Positions 22,801-29,762 of a DNA stretch of 64,000 bases are shown here, one piece after another. Numbering within the stretch: position 1 is the first letter of the stretch; every line of letters begins with the position of its first letter. The notes beneath the pieces were generated by a model. It was given only the letters and a program-made list of their open reading frames with translations. It was not told the DNA's origin and made no database searches. The stretch covers positions 1,860,001 to 1,924,000 of the forward strand of contig CP183313.1 in NCBI GenBank assembly GCA_051414845.1, given 5' to 3'. The position numbers were made by a program, and so were the translations under genes. The DNA is from Simonsiella sp051414845. GTDB taxonomy: Bacteria; Pseudomonadota; Gammaproteobacteria; Burkholderiales; Neisseriaceae.

Positions 22801-23896
22801 ACATCGCCTTTGCCAAGTACCCCACTGAGGTTGAAGACTTACCACTCGCAACTGCTTCAGTCCCTAACGCATTTGCGTTATCGGCACTAGCTTTTGCTGC
22901 ATAACCAACTGCATTAGCATGCAACCCACTGGCATTAGCTGAGGTTCCCAAGGCATTTGAACCAACCCCACTTGCTAATGTTTTGTCACCAAAAGCTGTA
23001 GAATTGTCCGCACTTGCTTGAGAATCTGGACCAAATGCAATTGATTTAATTCCCAAGGCCTCTGCTGCTGGGCCACCAGCAAACGAACCTTTACCTTTTG
23101 CATACGCAGTTACTCCTAGAGCAGTTGAAGCCAATCCTTCTGATCGGGTACCTGTACCAAATGCAGTAGAAAGATGCCCCGAAGCCACAGATTGGGCTCC
23201 AATTGCAACAGAAGCTTGCCCAGATGAAGTCGTTGCTATGTATTGACGCGTACCACTTCCTCCAACTAAATCTCGACCAGAGATAGCTTTAAACTCATCA
23301 TTAATTGTCCCTTTATTCACAGCATTCTTACCAGAAGTTACCACAACACCAACACCAGTGCCATCACTACCATCAATATTAGTATTAGAAACCGTATCTA
23401 AATCATCGCCACCAATCGCGATTGACGATCCGCCTGTAGCTTTGCTATCCGCACCTAATGCTGTAGATTGATCTCCAGAAGCAACCGTTTTATAACCAAT
23501 AGCAACCGCCTGAGTTCGCCCAGTAGCTTGCGCATGAGAACCAACAGAAGTGCTATTCTCCCCAACCTTTGCCTTACTCTCCCCAGTATAATAGCCAATT
23601 ACTATACTCTCCGCCGCTGTTGCTTGCGCATTAGAACCAATTGCAATACTGAAACCTACGGCACTAGCTGTATCAACCTCAGGATAACCTCTATCACTAC
23701 TTCCAATCATGACATTAGCTGCGATTGCCGGCATTCCAATTGCCATAATGGAATAAAAAATTACTGATGGTACAAAAACTTTTTTTGCTGGCTGCACTTT
23801 TCTTGACCCGTTTAATCTTCTGTTTATTACATTCTCCCCAATTACTGGATCGCGAGTAACACGCTTATTACATTCAAATTTAAAATATTTACTCAT
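19820..23896 (-). CDS. Trimeric autotransporter adhesin (YadA-like)
   Basis: 1358 residues from ATG 23896 (AGAGA upstream; a TTG precedes it). A long N-terminal extension (MSKYFKFECNKRVTRD...) leads into a hydrophobic signal segment (VFVPSVIFYSIMAIGMPAIAA). Residues ~65-640 are many YadA-head repeats of the AxAxGxxAxAxG kind (e.g. NANALGTEAVASGKSSTSVG). Neck motifs NVAAGLISAASTDAINGSQLY and GEISATSTDAVNGSQLY follow, with coiled-coil stalk. A collagen-like stretch of Gly-X-Y (GEKGDKGDTGAAGKDG) occurs twice around residues 870-1010 in ~65-residue repeats. The end (HNHINDVADNADAGTAAAMA ... GGSIGAGYQW) is the C-terminal YadA membrane anchor. It should form outer-membrane trimers for attachment. 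Confidence 0.95.
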   Translation of the reverse strand: MSKYFKFECNKRVTRDPVIGENVINRRLNGSRKVQPAKKVFVPSVIFYSIMAIGMPAIAANVMIGSSDRGYPEVDTASAVGFSIAIGSNAQATAAESIVIGYYTGESKAKVGENSTSVGSHAQATGRTQAVAIGYKTVASGDQSTALGADSKATGGSSIAIGGDDLDTVSNTNIDGSDGTGVGVVVTSGKNAVNKGTINDEFKAISGRDLVGGSGTRQYIATTSSGQASVAIGAQSVASGHLSTAFGTGTRSEGLASTALGVTAYAKGKGSFAGGPAAEALGIKSIAFGPDSQASADNSTAFGDKTLASGVGSNALGTSANASGLHANAVGYAAKASADNANALGTEAVASGKSSTSVGYLAKAMSNNANALGTNALASGAFSNAVGYDAQALGLSATAVGKDAYAKNAGDLALGKGTIAAGYNNGSFNENNLPHATTSLDDFAPAIAQGTFAQAIGKGVIAIGDKAIAGTATPVIVRDNVTNKITSVSGVKDIKSAIAIGASAKAVNNQAIALGDGAQATGLQSISIGTGNIVSGSHSGALGDPSIISADDSYSIGNNNTIAATQTDVFALGNKITQTANNSVFLGTGSAVGTTNATGGLAGTVSKGTVNGITYGGFAGATSVGVISVGDVGKERRIQNVAAGLISAASTDAINGSQLYLVAKGTLDQMPVVYTDSNGKPLAKSPNGNFYPVNTELDAAGNPVDKSIHPVTDVIASMNNGTVNANTTTTPTILTNAKSGLTSNAVATAPMGATGAVGSVDIVNLGNTTDVPNSNVATVGDLRNMGWVVSASGNGYSDAVKNANEVKFIGTDGIKVTGATNGNIRNITIQGSKTQLVDNKNGTYTLTIIDPNNPDNPQTVTWKDGKDGVSPTITVDKTGNTTTISTKNADGTTSTAVVTDGVKGDKGDTGAAGQNGKDGASPTLTVNKAGTTTTITAKNADGSTITSTVEDGAKGEKGDKGDTGAAGKDGINGIDGKDGKSVVAEKQADGSVKVSQVDSDGSKTEVAVITNGKDGINGNGGGSKEKVTSNDKSVTVTERTDADGSNVYDVSVNVDGTTITKNASGAIKANTGSIQATNGVAVPNANDGDKVATVKNVADAINNSGFNLTTSASQGTVKGSSTELVNPGKTVTVDAGKNIAITQNGNTISVATKDDVDFSSVTVANSNGGKVVINNAGINAGNTKITGVAPGEISATSTDAVNGSQLYNIAKASPVQYSDESNPTTSNGGNPSNHVTLVGADGNKPVTIHNVEEGKAGTDAVNVNQLNKGLGDVHNHINDVADNADAGTAAAMAAAGLPQAYLPGKSMVALAGSTYRGKQGYAVGFSAISDGGNWIIKGIATGNSKGHVGGSIGAGYQW

Positions 23897-24538
23897 CAAT
23901 TAATATCTCTAGTGTGCGTTAAATATAAAGCCCATTCCAAATAACAAAGAAATTTGACTTAAAATTAAACCAATTCCTATTGAAAATAAACTTAATCATA
24001 AAATCAATAAGCTAATATTGGCAATTAAAATTGAAGCAATCGCAATACCAAAAAAAATAATAAATAAAGAATATCAAATTAAGTTATCATATCCATCAAT
24101 AATAGTGATCTCCTTTTATTTAATGAAATGATCAAAGAACTAGACATATCCACGACTCCCACATAAATATTTGCTTTTAGTATTGCATTGAAACAAACTA
24201 TTGATAAATATCATAAAGATTCTTTATAAATTTCTCATTAATTATGAAACCATATACCAAAACAAAATCTTAAATTAAGTTATCAAAAATTAGTCATTCC
24301 TCTGCCTAAAAATGTCACTATCAACAAATAGTGAATGTGCTAAAAAATATACTTCCCGTAAAGTACTAATGAATCTAAAACAATTTAAACATTAGCTTCT
24401 TATTTTATAAATTTAGCAACCTTGATATATCCACCATCAAAATTAACCTTATGTACCCAGTATCTTTCAGGCAGCCTGAAAATGCATCTATCATATTGCC
24501 TCGCTCATCAAATTTCGCTACAATCCGCGCCTTCTTTT
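23897..24538. other. AT-rich intergenic region upstream of the adhesin
   Basis: About 640 bases of AT-rich sequence with no gene that I can support. It contains the 5' region of the minus-strand adhesin gene, a small inverted repeat TCACTAT/ATAGTGA near 24313-24333, and a DUS at 24467-24481. No simple-sequence tract that would suggest phase variation is visible. Confidence 0.6.
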
Positions 24539-24629
24539 AGAGAGGTGGATGAGTGGTTTAAGTCGCACGCCTGGAAAGCGTGTATACGTTCATAGCGTAT
24601 CGAGGGTTCGAATCCCTTCCTCTCTGCCA
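24539..24629 (+). tRNA. tRNA-Ser (anticodon GGA)
   Basis: 91 nt with encoded CCA. Acceptor AGAGAGG/CCTCTCT with discriminator G, anticodon stem CACGC/GCGTG around CTGGAAA (anticodon GGA, reads UCC/UCU), long class-II variable arm (TATACGTTCATAGCGTA), and T-loop GTTCGAATC. Confidence 0.97.
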
Positions 24630-24641
24630 GTTTCCCCCAAC

Positions 24642-24669
24642 CTGCCGATGATGTCGGCAGTTTTTTTTT
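24642..24669 (+). terminator. tRNA-Ser terminator
   Basis: CTGCCGA-TGATG-TCGGCAG stem-loop followed by nine T. Confidence 0.92.
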
Positions 24670-24845
24670 GCTTTTTATTTAACTATTTTCAAGCAGCCTG
24701 AAACCCAGTTCTGCGTAGCCAAAACCACTATGAATTTAATTCATGGAAAAACATTAAATTTAGCATTTGAAATTCATACATAAAACAGCGAAGATACGCT
24801 TCATCAAGTGACACACATTTCAAAAAATTTGTTTGGAGAAAAACC

Positions 24846-27116
24846 ATGAATACATTTCACTTAAACGGCTACCCACGTGTGGGCGCAAAACGCGAATTGA
24901 AATTTGCGGTAGAAGCATTTTGGAAAGGCGCGAAAAGCGAAGCGGAAGCGCAAGCAGTAGCGGCAGAAATTCGCCGCGCAAACTGGGCAACGCAAAAGGC
25001 GGCGGGCGCGGATTTGTTGCCTGTGGGCGATTTTTCGTTCTACGACCATGTTTTGGATTTGATTTGCGCGGTGGGCGCGATTCCAAAACGCTTTGATTTT
25101 GACGCGGCAAATTTGACTTTGCCACAATATTTTGAATTGGCGCGTGGTAATGCAACACAATTTGCGATGGAAATGACGAAATGGTTTGACACAAACTATC
25201 ACTACATCGTACCCGAATGGCATGCGGACACCGAATTTTCGGCGCATTCGGCTCGTTTAATCGCGCAAATCAAAGAGGCGAAAGCGCAAGGTCATGATAT
25301 TAAACCAACTTTGGTTGGTCCTTTGACTTTGCTGTGGCTCGGTAAAGAAAAAGAAGACTTTGACCGCTTGTCTTTGTTGCCAAAATTGTTGCCTGTGTAT
25401 GCGCAATTATTGCGTGAATTGGCGGCAGAAGGCGTGGATTGGATTCAAATTGACGAGCCAATTTTGGCGGTGGACGCGGGCGAGGATTGGGTAAACGCGT
25501 TTCCAGACGCGTACAAAGAATTGGCAAACACGGGCGTACGTATCATCATCGGTACTTATTTTGCATCGGTGGCGGAACACGTTAAATTATTGAGCAGCTT
25601 ACCTATTCATGGTGTGCATATTGACTGCGTGCGTGCGCCTGAGCAGTTGGCGGTATTTGCGGAACACTTCCCGACTAGCAAGGTGTTGTCGGTGGGTTTA
25701 GTGGACGGTCGCAATGTTTGGCGCGCCAATTTGAGCAAAATTATTGATACATTAGAGCCAGTTAAAGCGAAATTTGGCAACAATTTGTGGATTGCACCAA
25801 GTTGCTCGTTGCAACACAGTCCACAAGATTTGTCTGTGGAAGAAAAATTAGACCCTGAAATCAAATCATGGATGGCGTTTGCAGCGCAAAAATTGGTGGA
25901 ATTAGGTACGATTAAACAAGCTTTGGCGCACGGTAAAGACAGTGTTCAGGCTGCCTTAAAAGAATCGGACGATGTAGCCACCGACCGCGCGACTAATAAG
26001 AAAATTCACAACGATGCAGTCAAAGTACGTTTGGCGAATTTGCCCAAAGGCGAGCGCAAATCGGTATTTGCCGAACGCATTAAAGCGCAACAAGCATGGA
26101 TGAATTTGCCTGTATTGCCAACAACGACCATCGGCTCTTTCCCACAAACGGCTGAAATCCGTGCGGCGCGTGCAGCGTTCAAAAAAGGCGAATTGTCTGC
26201 GGCTGATTACGATGCGGCAATGAAAAAAGAAATCGCCTACTGCGTTGAAATCCAAGAAAAATTGCAACTGGACGTGCCTGTACATGGCGAAGCCGAGCGC
26301 AACGACATGGTGGAATATTTTGGCGAACAGTTGGCTGGCTACTGCTTCACACAATTTGGCTGGGTGCAATCTTACGGCTCACGCTGCGTGAAACCGCCCA
26401 TTATTTTCGGTGATGTGTCTCGTCCAAATCCGATGACGGTTTACTGGTCATCTTACGCGCAATCTTTGACCAAACGCCCGATGAAAGGCATGCTGACGGG
26501 TCCTGTAACCATGTTCAAATGGTCATTCGTGCGCGATGACGTGCCTTTGAGCGTGGTGGCGAAACAAATCGCTTTGGCGTTGAACGATGAAGTGTTGGAT
26601 TTGGAAAAAGCGGGCATCAAAGTCATTCAAATTGACGAACCTGCGATTCGTGAAGCCATGCCATTGAAAAAATCGCAATGGAACGAGTACTTGGATTGGG
26701 CTTGTGAATCTTTCCGCTTGTCATCAACAGGCGCGGAAGACAGCACGCAAATCCACACCCACATGTGCTACTCTGAATTCAACGACATTTTGCCCGCGAT
26801 TGCCAGCATGGACGCGGACGTGATTACCATTGAAACTTCACGTTCCGACATGGACTTGCTGACGGCATTTGGCGAATTCAAGTATCCAAACGACATCGGT
26901 CCGGGCGTGTACGACATTCACAGCCCACGCGTACCTGCGGAAAGCGAAATTGAACATCTGTTGCGTAAAGCGATGAATGTGGTGCCAGTTGAGCGTTTGT
27001 GGGTGAATCCTGACTGCGGTTTGAAAACACGCGGTTGGACGGAAACCATTGAGCAATTGGAAAAAATGATGGCGGTAACGCAAAAATTGCGCGCTGAATT
27101 GAATGTAACGCGTTAA
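24846..27116 (+). CDS. metE: Cobalamin-independent methionine synthase
   Basis: 756 residues, full length. Transfers the methyl group of 5-methyltetrahydropteroyl-triglutamate to homocysteine. Two (beta-alpha)8 barrels: the N-terminal one binds the polyglutamylated folate (GYPRVGAKRELKFAVEAFWKG at the start), and the C-terminal one holds the zinc site, with His and Cys in IHTHMCYSEF, Glu in the following strand region (ITIETSRSDMDL) and Cys in WVNPDCGLKTRGW. The linker TTTIGSFPQTAEIRAAR marks the second barrel. GGAG precedes the start. No metR regulator or MetH is visible in the window. Confidence 0.98.
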   Translation: MNTFHLNGYPRVGAKRELKFAVEAFWKGAKSEAEAQAVAAEIRRANWATQKAAGADLLPVGDFSFYDHVLDLICAVGAIPKRFDFDAANLTLPQYFELARGNATQFAMEMTKWFDTNYHYIVPEWHADTEFSAHSARLIAQIKEAKAQGHDIKPTLVGPLTLLWLGKEKEDFDRLSLLPKLLPVYAQLLRELAAEGVDWIQIDEPILAVDAGEDWVNAFPDAYKELANTGVRIIIGTYFASVAEHVKLLSSLPIHGVHIDCVRAPEQLAVFAEHFPTSKVLSVGLVDGRNVWRANLSKIIDTLEPVKAKFGNNLWIAPSCSLQHSPQDLSVEEKLDPEIKSWMAFAAQKLVELGTIKQALAHGKDSVQAALKESDDVATDRATNKKIHNDAVKVRLANLPKGERKSVFAERIKAQQAWMNLPVLPTTTIGSFPQTAEIRAARAAFKKGELSAADYDAAMKKEIAYCVEIQEKLQLDVPVHGEAERNDMVEYFGEQLAGYCFTQFGWVQSYGSRCVKPPIIFGDVSRPNPMTVYWSSYAQSLTKRPMKGMLTGPVTMFKWSFVRDDVPLSVVAKQIALALNDEVLDLEKAGIKVIQIDEPAIREAMPLKKSQWNEYLDWACESFRLSSTGAEDSTQIHTHMCYSEFNDILPAIASMDADVITIETSRSDMDLLTAFGEFKYPNDIGPGVYDIHSPRVPAESEIEHLLRKAMNVVPVERLWVNPDCGLKTRGWTETIEQLEKMMAVTQKLRAELNVTR

Positions 27117-27131
27117 TTTTAAAAACAGAAC

Positions 27132-27170
27132 AGGCTGCCTGAAAACGAGTTTATTGTTTTCAGGCAGCCT
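27132..27170 (+). terminator. metE terminator made of two DUS
   Basis: AGGCTGCCTGAAAAC / GTTTTCAGGCAGCCT, 15-bp stem with 9-base loop, followed by TTTATGTTTTG; 15 bases after the metE stop. Confidence 0.88.
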
Positions 27171-27255
27171 TTATGTTTTGTGAATGCGTTTGGTAATATG
27201 ATTTTTCAGACAGCCTGAAAGCTTTGCAAAGCCCTTTCAGGCTGCGTAAATATTC

Positions 27256-27343
27256 GTAGGTCAGATACTTGTATCCGACAATCTTCAAAGAAAAACAAAT
27301 GATTGTTTAATATGAAAATGTCGGATTCAAGAATCCGACCTAC
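27256..27343. repeat. REP-like element (GTAGGTCAGATA...CCGACCTAC)
   Basis: 88 bp, ends GTAGGTCAGATACTTGTATC and (inverted) GTAGGTCGGATTCTTGAATC, central AT-rich loop. Same family of ends as 16781-16848 and 61746-61812, but with TTGTATCC/TTCAAGAATCC inner sequence. Confidence 0.82.
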
Positions 27344-27358
27344 TGCTTGGTTGCAAAG

Positions 27359-27390
27359 AAGGCTGCCTGAAAACTTTCAGGCAGCCTTTT
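27359..27390 (-). terminator. Paired-DUS terminator
   Basis: AAGGCTGCCTGAAA / TTTCAGGCAGCCTT with a short loop, 7 bases beyond the stop of the thioredoxin-like gene on the minus strand. Confidence 0.75.
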
Positions 27391-27396
27391 ACACAC

Positions 27397-27921
27397 TTAA
27401 TGCAACACATTCGCCAGCGCAATTCGCGTTTTCAAGCCCCAATACGTCGCCAATCCTGTTGTGCTGTGAATCACTTTGCCATTACGAATCAACACAATCG
27501 TCGGCGTAACTTTGATGCCCCACGCCTGCGACAATTCACCGCGTTCATCGTTAATCGTATCAAATGCCAACCGATGTTGCCGCAAATAATCATGCACATC
27601 ATTCAGGCTGCCTGAACGCAATGCCACGCCCAACACAGGCACACCATTTTCATGCAAATCATGCACCACAGGCGATGTGTGTTTGCACACGCCGCACCAA
27701 CTGCCCCAAAAATACAACACCAAAGTTTGATTGGCACTTGCTGCCGCCTACGTGTTCGGCGTAGCGCGTTGCAGCGTGGTAAACGACACATCGGCTGCCT
27801 GAAAAGGCACATTCGGGCGACGCCAATAATCCACCGCCACGCTGATGATGAACACAAACAGCAGCGTTTTGGCAATTTCCTTGCCCCAATGTAGCCATTT
27901 TTTCTTGTTTTGTTTAACCAT
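27397..27921 (-). pseudogene. Membrane-anchored thioredoxin-like protein gene with an in-frame amber codon
   Basis: From ATG 27921 the frame reads MVKQNKKKWLHWGKEIAK, one membrane helix (TLLFVFIISVAVDYW), then codon 58 is TAG (27750-27748). It continues in the same frame through AAASANQTLVLYFWGSWCGVCK and a full thioredoxin domain with the CGVC active site and TPTIVLIRNGK to a stop at 27397: 174 residues if read through, the usual ScsD/TlpA-type size. The start overlaps the TAA of rlmL by one base. Either the gene is inactivated by a single nonsense mutation, or an internal GTG (27723) makes a soluble fragment, which would stay in the cytoplasm. The thioredoxin part shows no other damage, so the event is recent or the base is a sequencing error. 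Confidence 0.8.
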
Positions 27922-29069
27922 TATTTCTCGCGATTCGAGCCGCTTACCATATCAAACAAAAACAAACGGCAATCTAAATTCCCGTTATATAAAGGAATTT
28001 TGCGTTTTGGTTTCAAGCGCATCAGTTTCGGCATCTCCATATCTCCCGTAAACATGCCTGCCGTCCAGCCTGCATAGTGCTGTTTCAGCCAGCTACCGAG
28101 CTGCGGATAGAGCGCGTGCAACGCTTGCACTTCCGCCAAACGCACCCCATACGGCGGATTGGACACCACAATCCCATTTGCCCCATTCGGGCGCGTGTCT
28201 TGCGCGTCCAACGTGTTGAAGTCAATAAACATATCCACTTCCGCCGCCGCCGCATTTTCTTGTGCGGCGCGAGTCATGTAGCGGTCGTTGTCGGACGCGG
28301 CGATTTTCGCGGCTGGTTTATCCAAAATTTCGCTACGCGCTTGGGCTTTCAGTTTCGCCCACGTTGCGCGGTCAAAATTTGCCAATTTTTCAAAACCAAA
28401 ACGGCGATTTAAACCAGCCGCGCGATGAGTGGCAATCAAAGCCGCTTCAATCGCAATCGTGCCGCTGCCGCAAAATGGGTCTTGGAACGGCTGCGAACCA
28501 TCATAACCAGCCAACAACAATAAACCAGCCGCTAAATTTTCGCGCAACGGTGCTGCACCCGTGTCTTGGCGATAACCGCGTTTGAACAACGCCTCGCCAC
28601 TGGTGTCAATAAACAGCGACACATTGCGCTCGTCCAAAAACGCATGAATGCGAACATCGGGGCGCGTTTTGTCAATGCTTGGGCGTTCGCCGCAGTGGTC
28701 GCGGAAACGGTCGCACACGCCGTCTTTGATTTTTAATGCAATAAAATCAAAGCTTTTAACATTGGCGCGTTTACCTTCCACTTTCACGCGGAAAGTTTGA
28801 TTCACGGCAAACCAGTCTTGCCATTGGATGTTTTTCGCCGCTTTGTAAATATCGTCTTCGCCGCGATAGGTGGCGCGTGTGAGCTGCAGCAACACACGGC
28901 TGGCGGTGCGTGAGTACAAATTGGCGCGGTAAACGTGCACCAACGTACCTTTGCACGACACGCCGCCGTCGGTCGGGGTGATGTCGGTGCAGCCTTGTTG
29001 TTGTAATTCTTGCGCTAAAATGGTTTCCAAACCGCGTGGGCAGGTGGCAAATAGGGTGTAGGTGGTCAT
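27921..29069 (-). CDS. rlmL: 23S rRNA guanine-N2 methyltransferase, RlmL-like
   Basis: 382 residues. N-terminal THUMP domain (MTTYTLFATCPRGLETILAQELQ ... SRVLLQLTRATYRGEDDIYKAAKNI) followed by a Rossmann methyltransferase domain with DPFCGSGTIAIEAALIA (SAM loop) and the catalytic NPPYGVRL. It corresponds to the N-terminal half of E. coli RlmKL, which makes m2G2445 of 23S rRNA; the RlmK half is absent, as is common outside enterobacteria. Older annotations call it an N6-adenine-specific DNA methylase. Its stop overlaps the start of the downstream thioredoxin gene. Confidence 0.9.
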   Translation of the reverse strand: MTTYTLFATCPRGLETILAQELQQQGCTDITPTDGGVSCKGTLVHVYRANLYSRTASRVLLQLTRATYRGEDDIYKAAKNIQWQDWFAVNQTFRVKVEGKRANVKSFDFIALKIKDGVCDRFRDHCGERPSIDKTRPDVRIHAFLDERNVSLFIDTSGEALFKRGYRQDTGAAPLRENLAAGLLLLAGYDGSQPFQDPFCGSGTIAIEAALIATHRAAGLNRRFGFEKLANFDRATWAKLKAQARSEILDKPAAKIAASDNDRYMTRAAQENAAAAEVDMFIDFNTLDAQDTRPNGANGIVVSNPPYGVRLAEVQALHALYPQLGSWLKQHYAGWTAGMFTGDMEMPKLMRLKPKRKIPLYNGNLDCRLFLFDMVSGSNREK

Positions 29070-29244
29070 AAATATTTCTTTATTAAATAATGTTTTGACT
29101 GCATTTTGTTTTTCAGGCAGCCTATTGGGAATAGAATGAAGTTACTGCTGCCTGAAATAAAATTGTGCATAGCCAAAAATAGCCATTGTCATGAATTAGC
29201 TTACAGGATTGATTTCTGCTGCTCACTTTCAGGCTGCCTGAAAA

Positions 29245-29457
29245 TCAACGATACGAATCTTGTCGCGCATTGGGCATTAAAACCCACAAAATCAAGTAAA
29301 TCAAAATCCCTGGCACAGCAACGCTAGCGCACGAAACAATCACAAAAATCAGTCGCACCATATTGGGCGACCAGCCTAAATATTCGGCAATGCCACCCAT
29401 TACGCCAGCAATCATGCGGTTGTCATAAGAACGGTGGAGTTTGATAAGTTGTGCCAT
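29245..29457 (-). CDS. PspC-domain small membrane protein
   Basis: 70 residues: KLHRSYDNRMIAGVMGGIAEYLGWSPNMVRLIFV followed by a hydrophobic helix (VSCASVAVPGILIYLILWVLMP). This is the PspC domain, found in phage-shock regulators and stand-alone membrane proteins. No pspA or pspB lies nearby, so a role in the phage-shock response is not supported by context. GGAACAACAA precedes the ATG on the minus strand. A DUS follows directly after the end. Confidence 0.85.
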   Translation of the reverse strand: MAQLIKLHRSYDNRMIAGVMGGIAEYLGWSPNMVRLIFVIVSCASVAVPGILIYLILWVLMPNARQDSYR

Positions 29458-29532
29458 TTGTTGTTCCTTTGTATTGGGTTTTTAATCATGATATGCCAAA
29501 TGTAAACGTGTAATGAATTTTTTACAGCGCAT

Positions 29533-29668
29533 AAGATATTTTATATTGAGAATAACATAAAACCAATGTATTAGGGGCTACTGACAGCGTAGCAGTGTCG
29601 TTCGCGGTTGCTTTTTGCAGCCAGCAACCTTTATTAAAGGTTAAAGACACATTCAAATAAAATATCTT
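29533..29668. repeat. Possible miniature element with AAGATATTTTAT ends
   Basis: 12-bp perfect terminal inverted repeats AAGATATTTTAT/ATAAAATATCTT enclose 112 bases containing a GCGGTTGCTTTTTGCAGCCAG hairpin region. Only one copy is present in the window, so mobility is not shown. Confidence 0.35.
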
Positions 29669-29725
29669 AAAAACATAAATTTAAATGGAATTAAAACATA
29701 TTTTGTTTGCTTTGATTGAAATGGT

Positions 29726-29740
29726 CGTTATAATATATCA
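29726..29740. promoter_or_regulatory. Candidate Zur box upstream of znuD
   Basis: CGTTATAATATATCA matches the neisserial Zur motif TGTTATDNHATAACA at all but two positions and lies 22 bases before the znuD start, where a zinc-dependent repressor would act. Motif recalled from work on the meningococcal Zur regulon; not tested here. Confidence 0.5.
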
Positions 29741-29762
29741 TTTTAATTAAATGTAAATTATT

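Noticed and set aside
27748..27750. Amber codon as a recoded sense codon (for example pyrrolysine)
   Set aside because: No pyrrolysine system would be expected in this lineage; other genes in the window end normally at TAG. A mutation or error is simpler.
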